Source of the DNA: an uncultured Rubrivivax sp.
GTDB lineage: Bacteria; Pseudomonadota; Gammaproteobacteria; Burkholderiales; Burkholderiaceae_C
DNA length: 10,097 nucleotides
Reading direction: 5' to 3'
Assembly (NCBI GenBank): GCA_937975735.1
Contig: CALJUI010000384.1
Span: 1 to 10,097, forward strand
Under the pieces are notes generated by a model that was given only the letters and a program-made list of their open reading frames with translations, did no database searches and was not told the origin of the DNA. Each line of letters begins with the position of its first letter. Positions within the stretch are counted from its first letter, which is position 1. Below are positions 1 through 8,946 of this stretch, in pieces. The position numbers were made by a program, and so were the translations under genes.

Positions 1-55
1 CAAGCGGATCAAGTAACGCCGCGCAACGGTCACCCGGCGCGCGAACCCGGCGTCC

Positions 56-61
56 TACAAT
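56..61 (+). promoter_or_regulatory. Probable -10 box of the tRNA-Thr gene
   Basis: TACAAT matches five of six bases of the sigma-70 -10 consensus. It stands out in very GC-rich DNA and is ten bases before the mature tRNA start, so transcription would begin about 68-69 and leave only a few bases of 5' leader. No convincing -35 hexamer is seen at 33-38. The preceding base makes it CTACAAT, resembling the boxes before secA, dciA, argJ and the Cys-rich gene in this window. Confidence 0.5.
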
Positions 62-71
62 CGGGCGCTTC

Positions 72-147
72 GCCGGCTTAGCTCAGTTGGTAGAGCACCC
101 GCCTTGTAAGCGGAAGGTCGTCCGTTCGACTCGGACAGCCGGCACCA
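72..147 (+). tRNA. tRNA-Thr (anticodon UGU), CCA encoded
   Basis: A complete cloverleaf of 76 bases can be folded by eye. The acceptor stem pairs 72-78 with 137-143. The D stem pairs 81-84 with 93-96. The anticodon loop is 103-109 with TGT at 105-107. The variable loop AGGTC is 115-119. The T stem pairs 120-124 with 132-136 around TTCGACT. The discriminator base is A144 and CCA (145-147) is encoded. UGU reads ACA and, by wobble, other ACN threonine codons. One oddity is a C-A mismatch at the top of the anticodon stem (98 with 114, tRNA positions 27 and 43). The gene converges on dciA, whose stop codon is only 15 bases further on, and no T-rich terminator lies between them. Confidence 0.96.
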
Positions 148-162
148 GGGCCGTGCGCGGGG

Positions 163-492
163 TCACCGCGGCGGCGAGCTTGACTGGCCGAGGACCTTGA
201 CGCGGATGGACCGTTCTTCCCAGCCCGACGCCGCCAGCGACGACGCCACCGCCGGCAGGCACTGGCGCAGCTTGGCGGCGGCCGCGCCGCTGGGCACGAG
301 CAGGGTCCAGCCGCTGTCGTCCAGCGGGCCGGGTCGCACGGCGGCCGCCAGGCCGGCGGGCAGCGCTGCCCGCGCGGCTTCGTAGCGGGCGTTCGACTCA
401 TGCACGCGCCGCAGCAGCCCCGCCAGCGTCTCGCTGCGGTCGAGGGCGGCACCGACCGGCAAGGTGGCCGGCGAGGGCGTCTGGCGTGACAT
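163..492 (-). CDS. dciA: DciA-like (DUF721) replicative helicase loader, short form
   Basis: This encodes 109 residues of the DUF721 family. DciA proteins bind the DnaB helicase and help load it at the replication origin in bacteria lacking DnaC/DnaI; this role is known for the family and inferred here. The conserved part covers residues 23-100: a helical segment (LAGLLRRVHESNARYEAARA) and then the KH-like portion with W62 and the run AAKLRQCLP. The match is by pattern only and the protein is shorter than many relatives. The frame is open back to 591, but those extra residues look non-family, so I chose ATG at 490-492. No Shine-Dalgarno precedes that ATG; instead TACACT lies exactly seven bases upstream, suggesting a leaderless mRNA. 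Its start is 16 bp from that of the divergent M23 gene. The same gene order (dciA-like, M23, secA) is known in Pseudomonas, which supports the call. Confidence 0.8.
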   Translation of the reverse strand: MSRQTPSPATLPVGAALDRSETLAGLLRRVHESNARYEAARAALPAGLAAAVRPGPLDDSGWTLLVPSGAAAAKLRQCLPAVASSLAASGWEERSIRVKVLGQSSSPPR

Positions 493-495
493 CTT

Positions 496-501
496 GGAGA
501 G
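496..501 (+). promoter_or_regulatory. Shine-Dalgarno of the M23 peptidase gene
   Basis: GGAGAG lies seven bases before the ATG at 509. This decides the start in favour of 509 over the upstream in-frame ATG at 464, which has no comparable site and lies inside dciA. Confidence 0.75.
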
Positions 502-505
502 TGTA
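500..505 (-). promoter_or_regulatory. Probable -10 box of dciA (leaderless arrangement)
   Basis: Read on the minus strand the sequence is GCTACACT, seven bases (CTCCAAG), then the dciA ATG. TACACT matches four of six bases of the -10 consensus, and a start point about seven bases later falls at the ATG. No good -35 is seen near 523-528. The element overlaps the ribosome binding site of the divergent M23 gene, so the core promoter and that binding site share bases. Confidence 0.45.
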
Positions 506-508
506 GCG

Positions 509-1456
509 ATGCAGGTTCTGATCACCCACACCACCCTGGCGCGTGCCAAAGTCCTGCAGTTCACCCGGCTGCAGCTGGTCGGCGTGGCCATCGCGCTGGC
601 GCTGGTGACGATGCTGGCCTCGGGCGCGGTCTACCACTTCATCTTCCTGCAGGCGGCGCGCGAGGGCTGGCCGGTGGTCAGCCAGATCGTTCGATGGGTC
701 GTGCGCGACGAGGTCGAGCAGCGCGAGCGATTCATGCGCGAGAACCTGAGCGCGATGGCGCAGCGGCTCGGCGAGGTGCAGGCCAAGCTGATCAAGCTGG
801 AGGCGATGGGCGAGCGGGTCTCCGGCCTGGCCGGTGTGCCGGCCAGCGAGCTGGCGCCTCTGCGCCAGACCAAGGGCGGCGGTCAGGGCGGCGCCTACGT
901 GCCGGCGGGCACGCCGTCGATGGAGCAGCTGACGCAGGCGATCGAGCGGGTCGACCTGACGGCCAGTCAGCACACCGACCTGTTCACGCTGATCGAGTCG
1001 CGCCTGCTCGAGTCGCGCCTGCAGGCGCTGATGGTGCCGAGCAGCGCGCCGGTGGACGGGCCGATCGGCTCGCGCTTCGGATTCCGCAGCGACCCTTTCA
1101 CCGGGTTCACCGCGTTGCACACCGGGCTGGACTTCCCGGCGCCGGCCGGCACGCCGATCCGCGCCGCCACCGGCGGCGTCGTCGCCTCGACCGACTGGCA
1201 TGCCGAGTACGGCAACCTCCTGGTGATCGACCACGGCAACGGCCTGACGACGCGCTACGCCCACGCGTCGCGCATCCTGGTCAAGCCCGGCGACCTGGTG
1301 CGCCGCGGGCAGACCGTCGCCGAGGTCGGAAGCACCGGCCGCTCGACCGGGCCCCACCTGCACTTCGAGGTGATGGTCGACGGCGTGCCGCAGAACCCGT
1401 CGCGCTTCCTCGCCAGCGCCGAAGGCGGGCCGCAGGCCAAGGCCGGTCGTCGCTGA
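509..1456 (+). CDS. Membrane-anchored M23 (LytM-type) peptidase
   Basis: This encodes 315 residues. Residues 21-47 form one hydrophobic membrane segment after a basic N-terminus, so the rest should be periplasmic. Residues 64-105 are charged and probably coiled-coil. Residues about 180-300 are the peptidase domain. All M23 active-site motifs are present: HxxxD at H204 and D208, the YAH histidine at H252, and HLH at H283 and H285. In the family H204, D208 and H285 bind zinc, and H252 and H283 assist catalysis. An active enzyme would cut peptidoglycan peptide cross-links. Some relatives are inactive regulators of amidases, but the intact residues argue for activity. No LysM domain is seen. The gene sits between dciA and secA as in Pseudomonas, is divergent from dciA, and lies 171 bp before secA. 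Its own promoter is not evident and would have to lie within dciA. Confidence 0.93.
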   Translation: MQVLITHTTLARAKVLQFTRLQLVGVAIALALVTMLASGAVYHFIFLQAAREGWPVVSQIVRWVVRDEVEQRERFMRENLSAMAQRLGEVQAKLIKLEAMGERVSGLAGVPASELAPLRQTKGGGQGGAYVPAGTPSMEQLTQAIERVDLTASQHTDLFTLIESRLLESRLQALMVPSSAPVDGPIGSRFGFRSDPFTGFTALHTGLDFPAPAGTPIRAATGGVVASTDWHAEYGNLLVIDHGNGLTTRYAHASRILVKPGDLVRRGQTVAEVGSTGRSTGPHLHFEVMVDGVPQNPSRFLASAEGGPQAKAGRR

Positions 1457-1462
1457 GGCGGA

Positions 1463-1471
1463 TGCTAAACT
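1463..1471 (+). promoter_or_regulatory. Possible extended -10 promoter for secA
   Basis: TGCTAAACT combines the extended -10 TG with a hexamer matching four of six consensus bases, in a small AT-rich patch just after the M23 stop. Transcription would start near 1478 and give a leader of about 150 bases before secA. No -35 box is clear. secA may also be read through from the M23 gene, since no terminator is seen between them. Confidence 0.35.
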
Positions 1472-1578
1472 GATTGGCTTGGCGCAGCGCGCGCTTGAAT
1501 TGCCGCGCCGCGCCTGCAACTTCAGGCCACTCCAGGGACCGCGTCGCCGGCGCCATCGTCCGGCTCCGGTCCCGGCGG

Positions 1579-1595
1579 CCGCCTGCTGCAGGCGG
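1579..1595 (+). other. Small GC-rich hairpin in the secA leader
   Basis: CCGCCTG and CAGGCGG form a perfect seven-pair stem around a CTG loop, ending 32 bases before the secA ATG. No T-tract follows, so it is not an intrinsic terminator. It could affect secA translation or mRNA stability, but short GC-rich stems arise easily at this base composition. Confidence 0.3.
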
Positions 1596-1627
1596 GTCGC
1601 ATCCTCCATCCCAGGCGGTGACGCTGC

Positions 1628-4372
<2,745 letters not shown>

Positions 4373-4384
4373 TCGACGGATGGC

Positions 4385-4419
4385 GAGTTCCGTGTATAGC
4401 GGATCGACATAGGGAACTC
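4385..4419. repeat. Inverted repeat after secA (7-bp arms, 21-base spacer)
   Basis: GAGTTCC (4385-4391) and GGAACTC (4413-4419) are perfect complements 13 bases after the secA stop, and the spacer has a few further pairs. No T-run follows, so a Rho-independent terminator is unlikely. The position, before the PEP-CTERM/S8 unit and spanning the AT-rich GTGTATAGC, would also suit a regulator binding site. A second small stem, GGCAG/CTGCC at 4448-4460, follows. The rest of the 226-bp gap shows no gene I believe. Confidence 0.35.
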
Positions 4420-4583
4420 CTCAACCCTCGTTCATGGGGGGTCGGGAGGCAGGGGCTGCCCTTCATCGTGACACTAGCGGCTCAGCGTCGACACGGGGTC
4501 GGCGCGCCCGTTCTCTGACGTGGACCGACCCGCACGATGACCGCTCCGACGGCATCGGCCCGGTCCGCGAAGAGCGAACCGAT

Positions 4584-4592
4584 GGAGTGGGG
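4584..4592 (+). promoter_or_regulatory. Shine-Dalgarno region of the PEP-CTERM gene
   Basis: GGAGTGGGG ends six bases before the ATG at 4599 and supports that start. No convincing promoter is seen upstream; TATAGC at 4395-4400 is the best candidate but would give a leader of about 200 bases. A sigma-54 motif of the kind used by the PrsK/PrsR PEP-CTERM regulon was looked for and not found. Confidence 0.55.
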
Positions 4593-4598
4593 TAGTTC

Positions 4599-5291
4599 AT
4601 GATCAAGTCAAGACTGAGCAAAGCGCTGGGGGCCACCGTGCTTGGCCTCGCGGCAGCCACGACGGCGCAGGCCGAACTGGTGACCTTCGAGGACGTCACG
4701 CCGAGCCTGTACACGAGTGGCGACACCTTCACCAGCGGCAGCTTCACGTTCGGCGTGAGCAGTCCCTACGGCCCCGGCTTCCTCGACGGCCAGATCGACA
4801 CGAGCGCGGCCTACTTCTTCGGCAACGCACCGACCAACGCGCTCGGGCAGTTCTACGGTGGCCTGAACGACTCGTCGGTGACGATGACGGGCGGTGCCGT
4901 CGGCCTGTTCACGATCAAGTCCTTCGACATCGCGTTCATCCCGGTGATTCCCGGCTTCTACTTGCCCGGCGAGTTGCCCGGCCGGATCATCGCGTCCTTC
5001 ATCGACGCCAACGGCGCGGCCGGCTCCGAGTCCTTCGAGTTCGGTGCCTCGGACGCGTTCGGGACGTTCGCGTTCGGCACGGTCGCTGCCACTGGCGGCC
5101 TCGCCGGCGCGCTGCAGAGCCTGACCTTCACCGCCTGCGTCTACGAGTTCGGCGCCTGCGTCAACCCGGGCTTCAACCTGGCGCAGTTCGCGCTCGACAA
5201 CATCGACGCCGAAGTGCCCGAGCCGACCTCGCTCGCCCTCGCCGCGCTGGCGCTGGCCGGGCTTGGGGCCTCGCGCCGTCGCCGCGCCTGA
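4599..5291 (+). CDS. PEP-CTERM sorting-domain protein, QFxxD type
   Basis: This encodes 230 residues. Residues 1-25 form a Sec signal peptide, with likely cleavage after AQA (23-25). The mature part starts ELVTFEDV and is a Gly/Phe/Ser/Thr-rich, beta-type region with few lysines and two cysteines near the end (ACVYEFGACV). The sequence QFALDNID just before the tail resembles the QFxxD signature that I recall for a PEP-CTERM family (NF038120). The tail is a full PEP-CTERM signal: VPEPTS from residue 206, a hydrophobic stretch, then a basic RRRR end. In this system an exosortase in the inner membrane cuts near PEP and releases the protein to the outside, usually linked to exopolysaccharide and biofilm. 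No exosortase lies in the window, so it must be elsewhere in the genome. The function of the mature domain is unknown. The gene is followed after 26 bp by the S8 peptidase gene and is probably co-transcribed with it. Confidence 0.93.
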   Translation: MIKSRLSKALGATVLGLAAATTAQAELVTFEDVTPSLYTSGDTFTSGSFTFGVSSPYGPGFLDGQIDTSAAYFFGNAPTNALGQFYGGLNDSSVTMTGGAVGLFTIKSFDIAFIPVIPGFYLPGELPGRIIASFIDANGAAGSESFEFGASDAFGTFAFGTVAATGGLAGALQSLTFTACVYEFGACVNPGFNLAQFALDNIDAEVPEPTSLALAALALAGLGASRRRRA

Positions 5292-5304
5292 CGCGGTCCA
5301 TGCC

Positions 5305-5310
5305 AGGAGG
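5305..5310 (+). promoter_or_regulatory. Shine-Dalgarno of the S8 peptidase gene
   Basis: AGGAGG is a perfect site seven bases before ATG 5318. It rules out the in-frame ATG at 5300, which would overlap this site. It is the best ribosome binding site in the window and suggests high translation of the peptidase relative to the upstream gene. Confidence 0.85.
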
Positions 5311-5317
5311 AGAACAC

Positions 5318-8300
5318 ATGAAGACCACGAAACTCGTGCTGGGCGTCGCGCTGACGGCGTTCGCCGTCGCCGCGGCAGCCCAGTCGGCGCCGCGCAAGAG
5401 CTACATCATCGAACTCGCCGACGCGCCGGCGGCGGCCTACGACGGCCGCATCGCCGGCCTGGCCGCGACGCGGCCGGCCGCAGGCCAGCGCTTCCGGCCC
5501 GACGCGGCGGCGGTGCAGGCCTACATCGCCCACCTCGACCGCCAGCAAAGCGCGGTGGCCGCGGCGGTGCCGGCGGCCCAGATCACCTACCGCTACCGCA
5601 ACGTGCTGAACGGCTTCGCCGCGATGCTCACCGATTCGGAGTTCCAGAAGCTCACGACCCATCCGGGCGTGCGCGCGATCACGGTCGATACGCCGCGACC
5701 GCTCGACACGAACTACACGCCGACCTTCCTCGGCATCAACCAGCCCGGCGGGGCCTGGTCGATGCTGGACGCCAGCGGGCGCCAGATCAAGGGCGAGAAC
5801 GTCATCGTCGCGCACATGGACGGCGGCGTGTGGCCCGAGAACCCGTCGTTCTCGGACAAGGTCGACGCCACCGGCAAGCCGGTCGCCTCGCACCTGCCGG
5901 GCACGGTCGTCTACGACCCCTTGCCGCCCGGACGCTACCTCGGCGGCTGCCAGGTCGGCCCCGGCATCACCGCGGCCAACTGCAACAACAAGCTGATCGG
6001 GGCACAGCACTTCAATGCGACCTGGAAGCTGGCCGAGTCGCTCGGCATCCTGACCTCCTGGCCCTACGGCTACCCCGACTCCGCGCGTGACGAGGACGGC
6101 CACGGCTCGCACACGCTGTCCACGGCCGGCGGCAACGAGAACGTTACGGTCACCGTCAACGGCACGACGATCTCCGGCGTGTCGGGCATCGCACCGCGCG
6201 CCCGGGTCGCAGCCTACAAGGTCTGCTACGTGCCGACCGATCCGGCCACCGGTGGCGCCGGCCGCGCGGGCTGCTACCCGTCGGACAGCGTCGCGGCGAT
6301 CGACAAGGCGGTTGCCGACGGCGCCGACGTCATCAACTTCTCGATCTCCGGCAGCCAGACCTCGTTCCGCGACGCGGTCGAGGTCGCGTTCTTCAATGCC
6401 GCGTCGGCGGGCGTGTTCGTGTCGGCCTCGGCCGGCAACAGCGGCCCCGGGAACACGGTGGCCCACATCAGCCCCTGGATCATGACGGTGGGCAACTCGA
6501 CCCACAACCGCTACACGGAGTCCATCGTGACGCTGGGCAGCGGTGCCACCGCACAGGGGGCTTCGTTCCAGACCACCGGCCTGCCGACGTCGCCGCTGAC
6601 CTGGTCGCGCGTTGCCGGCTTCGGCGGCACCGCGGCGGAGAACTCGACCCAGGCCTTGTGCTACGGCGCGGCGGACGGTGTTGCACCGCTGCTCGACCCG
6701 GCCAAGGTGGCCGGCAAGATCGTCGTCTGCGACCGGGGCGGCAACGTGCTGGTCAACAAGGTGGCGAACGCCGCGGCGGCGGGCGCGATCGGCGTGATCA
6801 TCCAGAACACGCCGTCGTCGGCCAACACGACGCCGCTGATCTCGGCGGTGCTGCCGACCGTGCACCTGCCGGTGTCGGCCTTCGCCGCGGTGACCGGTCA
6901 CGCGGTGACACCGGGCGCCACGGCGAGCTTCTCGCCGGGCTTCCAGGTCGCCGGCGTGGTCGCCCCGGTGATGGCCAACTCTTCGTCGCGCGGTCCCAAC
7001 AAGGCCGATCCCGACGTGCTCAAGCCGGACATCACCGGCCCGGGCACCGACATCATCGCCGCGTACACGAACACCTCGATCACGCCGGCGCAGCATGCCC
7101 AGATCATCGCGGGCACGCTGATCCCCGGGCCGGGCGCGAACATGATCTCGGGCACGTCGATGTCGTCGCCGCACGTCGCCGGTGCCGCCGCGCTGCTGCG
7201 CCAGGCGAACCCGACCTGGTCGCCTTACGCGATCAAGTCGGCGCTGATGACCAGCGCGGCGCAGACCGTCAAGCTCGCATCGGGTGCGACGGACACCAAT
7301 CGCTGGGGCTACGGCTCGGGTCACCTGAACCCGAACGCCGCGCTCGAGACGCGTCTGGTGTACGACTCCACGCCGTTCGACTACCTCGACTACTACCTCG
7401 GGGCGATCCCGGGCTGGGAGTTGAACCTCGCGTCGCAGACGCGGGCCAACGTCGTCGGCGTCGGCACGCTGACGCGGCGCCTGACCAACACCGGCAGCGC
7501 CACGGTCACCTACACGGCCACCGGCAGCTTGGCGGGCTACAACGTGGCCGTGACGCCGTCGACGCTGACGCTGGCGCCGGGCGCCACCGGCACCTACACG
7601 ACGACGGTCACGCGCACCACCGCGCCGATCGGCGCCTGGGTGTTCGGCAACGTGACCTGGACCGGTGACGGCGGCCGAACGGTGCGCAGCCCGCTGTCGG
7701 CCAAGGGTGTCGAACTGGTGGTGCCGGCCGACGTGACCGATACGCGCAATGTCGGCACCAAGCTGCTGTCGGTGGCCACCGGCTACACGGGATCGCTGTA
7801 CGCCACCGGCACGGGCCTGGTCCCGGCGCAGCGCGACAGCGGCCGCGTCGCCACCGGTGCGCAGGTCTGCTATCCGCTGGCCACGGTGGCCGCGGGGGCA
7901 CGTCAGCTCCGCGTGCAGTTGCTCAACAGCGAAGTCGAGGGCGGTGCCAGCAGCGACCTGGACATCACCGTCTATCGCGGCAGCACGGCCGTCGGTGGCA
8001 GCTACACCGCGACCTCGGAGGAACTGGTCATCCTGACCAACCCGGCCGCGGGCAGCTACCAGGCCTGCGTGGAAGGCTACGCACCGGCCGGTGGCGAGGC
8101 CGGGTTCACGCTGTCGAGCTGGGTCGTCGGCCCGGCGGTCGGTCCGCAGACGCTGCGCGCCTTTGGCGCTGCACGCGTCTTCACCGGCGGCACCGCGACG
8201 GTCGGCATGATGTGGAACGTGCCGGCCGGCCCGCGCTACGTCGGCGTCGTCGACTACCGCAGCAGCCCGACCGGCGCGCCGATCGGGACGACCTCGGTGT

Positions 8301-8368
8301 TCATCGACACCACGGCGTCGGCTCCCGCGCCGACGGCCGAAGTCAGCCGCGTGAAGACGCCGAGGTGA
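5318..8368 (+). CDS. Secreted plant-type subtilisin-like serine peptidase (S8) with PA domain
   Basis: This encodes 1016 residues. Residues 1-21 or so form a signal peptide. Residues 28-126 form an I9-type propeptide, which normally folds and inhibits the enzyme until cleaved. The S8 catalytic domain spans about 155-670 with the full set: D168 in HMDGG, H262 in DGHGSH, oxyanion N374 in SAGNSGP, and S614 in SGTSMSSPHVAG. A protease-associated (PA) domain is inserted at about 447-545, the layout of cucumisin-like subtilases. Residues about 700-800 form a fibronectin-III-like domain as in those enzymes. Residues about 818-938 resemble a bacterial pre-peptidase C-terminal (PPC) beta domain with a possible C851-C917 disulfide. 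The last 80 residues are unassigned. It has no PEP-CTERM tail, so it is probably released by type II secretion or kept in the periplasm (inference). The Asp motif reads DGG instead of the common DTG. The substrate is unknown; the upstream PEP-CTERM protein is a candidate partner. Confidence 0.95.
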   Translation: MKTTKLVLGVALTAFAVAAAAQSAPRKSYIIELADAPAAAYDGRIAGLAATRPAAGQRFRPDAAAVQAYIAHLDRQQSAVAAAVPAAQITYRYRNVLNGFAAMLTDSEFQKLTTHPGVRAITVDTPRPLDTNYTPTFLGINQPGGAWSMLDASGRQIKGENVIVAHMDGGVWPENPSFSDKVDATGKPVASHLPGTVVYDPLPPGRYLGGCQVGPGITAANCNNKLIGAQHFNATWKLAESLGILTSWPYGYPDSARDEDGHGSHTLSTAGGNENVTVTVNGTTISGVSGIAPRARVAAYKVCYVPTDPATGGAGRAGCYPSDSVAAIDKAVADGADVINFSISGSQTSFRDAVEVAFFNAASAGVFVSASAGNSGPGNTVAHISPWIMTVGNSTHNRYTESIVTLGSGATAQGASFQTTGLPTSPLTWSRVAGFGGTAAENSTQALCYGAADGVAPLLDPAKVAGKIVVCDRGGNVLVNKVANAAAAGAIGVIIQNTPSSANTTPLISAVLPTVHLPVSAFAAVTGHAVTPGATASFSPGFQVAGVVAPVMANSSSRGPNKADPDVLKPDITGPGTDIIAAYTNTSITPAQHAQIIAGTLIPGPGANMISGTSMSSPHVAGAAALLRQANPTWSPYAIKSALMTSAAQTVKLASGATDTNRWGYGSGHLNPNAALETRLVYDSTPFDYLDYYLGAIPGWELNLASQTRANVVGVGTLTRRLTNTGSATVTYTATGSLAGYNVAVTPSTLTLAPGATGTYTTTVTRTTAPIGAWVFGNVTWTGDGGRTVRSPLSAKGVELVVPADVTDTRNVGTKLLSVATGYTGSLYATGTGLVPAQRDSGRVATGAQVCYPLATVAAGARQLRVQLLNSEVEGGASSDLDITVYRGSTAVGGSYTATSEELVILTNPAAGSYQACVEGYAPAGGEAGFTLSSWVVGPAVGPQTLRAFGAARVFTGGTATVGMMWNVPAGPRYVGVVDYRSSPTGAPIGTTSVFIDTTASAPAPTAEVSRVKTPR

Positions 8369-8383
8369 TCGGCCGGGAACGGT

Positions 8384-8399
8384 CCCGCCCGTCGGCGGG
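8384..8399 (+). other. Small hairpin before the terminator
   Basis: CCCGCC and GGCGGG pair around CGTC, 15 bases after the S8 stop. It has no T-tract. It may add to termination or protect the mRNA 3' end together with the stronger hairpin that follows. Confidence 0.35.
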
Positions 8400-8419
8400 G
8401 TGGTGACCGCCCAAGAGCG

Positions 8420-8447
8420 CAAGGGCCCCTCGGGGCCCTTGTTTCTT
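8420..8447 (+). terminator. Rho-independent terminator of the PEP-CTERM/S8 unit
   Basis: CAAGGGCCC and GGGCCCTTG form a perfect nine-pair stem around CTCG, followed directly by TTTCTT. It lies about 50 bases after the S8 stop and marks the end of the plus-strand unit. On the minus strand the hairpin is followed by GCGCTC rather than a T-run, so it should work mainly in the plus direction. It also lies 12 bases beyond the stop of the convergent Cys-rich gene. Confidence 0.92.
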
Positions 8448-8459
8448 CCTGCGGCCCGG

Positions 8460-8903
8460 TCAGCGGACCTGGGCCGATCGCCCTCCGGGCTGCAGCACGC
8501 ATCGCCCGACCGGGTCGGCCGCTGCGCGCACGCACGCGACCGCCGGCGCGGGCAACACCTCGCAGGTCGACAGGCGGCCGGACTTCTGGTGCTCGACCTG
8601 GCGCTGGCTCTGATAGCGGTCGGCCAGTGCGGCGAGCGCCGCCTGATCGGTCGACGCGGTCGACCAGGCCAGATACGACTCCGGCCCGCCGCAAGGGCGG
8701 CTCCCCAGCGGCAGCACGCGGCACTGGTCATCGCTGCGGCAGGCTGTGTCGCCGACCAGGGTCCGGATCTGCGCCAGCGTCTCACGCGGATCGGCCGGAA
8801 CCGGCTGCGCACAGGACACGGTCGTCAGCAGCGCGCCGCACAGCGCGAGCCGCTGCCAGCTGTCGGCGCGGCGGGATGCAGGCGGCGCGGATCGAGTCCT
8901 CAT
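8460..8903 (-). CDS. Small Cys-rich exported protein, possible lipoprotein, function unknown
   Basis: This encodes 147 residues. A basic N-terminus (RRADSWQR) is followed by a hydrophobic stretch (18-29) and then TVSC31, an imperfect lipobox, so it is either a lipoprotein anchored at C31 or a cleaved periplasmic protein. Six further cysteines (55, 61, 71, 114, 124, 135) could make three disulfides, which fits export to an oxidising compartment. The core motif CRSDDQC...CGGPESYLAWS recalls uncharacterised proteobacterial proteins with a CGGP-Y-S motif; I know no function. I chose ATG 8901-8903; a TTG at 8930 in the same frame is possible but adds residues without a better signal. There is no Shine-Dalgarno, but GCTACACT lies seven bases upstream as in dciA. 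It is divergent from argJ (80 bp between starts) and converges on the S8 gene across the terminator. Confidence 0.8.
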   Translation of the reverse strand: MRTRSAPPASRRADSWQRLALCGALLTTVSCAQPVPADPRETLAQIRTLVGDTACRSDDQCRVLPLGSRPCGGPESYLAWSTASTDQAALAALADRYQSQRQVEHQKSGRLSTCEVLPAPAVACVRAAADPVGRCVLQPGGRSAQVR

Positions 8904-8910
8904 CCGCGGC

Positions 8911-8916
8911 AGTGTA
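8911..8916 (-). promoter_or_regulatory. Probable -10 box of the Cys-rich gene (leaderless arrangement)
   Basis: On the minus strand the order is GCTACACT, GCCGCGG, ATG. The seven-base spacing puts the expected transcription start at the start codon. No -35 is convincing. Confidence 0.4.
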
Positions 8917-8946
8917 GCCCTGGCGTGCAAGGCCGGCGCTTGCTTC

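Noticed and set aside
2..16. A possible gene end (KRIK then TAA) at the left edge
   Set aside because: Only four codons are visible, so neither the frame nor the family can be supported.
464..508. Earlier M23 start at 464
   Set aside because: It lacks a ribosome site and adds 15 residues before a typical N-terminus, while 509 has GGAGAG at good spacing.
493..591. N-terminal extension of dciA to 591
   Set aside because: The extra 33 residues are antisense to the M23 gene start and do not resemble DUF721 proteins; ATG 492 fits the family better.
4434..4595. A 53-codon open frame ending three bases before the PEP-CTERM start, a possible leader peptide
   Set aside because: No ribosome site, and Arg/Gly/Asp-rich composition typical of untranslated GC-rich DNA. 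The close spacing to ATG 4599 is the only argument for it.
4599..8368. Recent horizontal transfer of the PEP-CTERM/S8 unit
   Set aside because: GC-rich codon use matches secA and argJ, and there are no flanking direct repeats, integrase or transposase. The tRNA gene is 4.5 kb away with secA between, so it is not an evident attachment site for this unit.
5141..8812. An open frame of more than 1,200 codons on the minus strand opposite the PEP-CTERM and S8 genes
   Set aside because: Arg/Gly/Ala-rich, with no domains, signal or ribosome site. It crosses the terminator and four gene boundaries. It is an antisense shadow of the high-GC subtilase gene.
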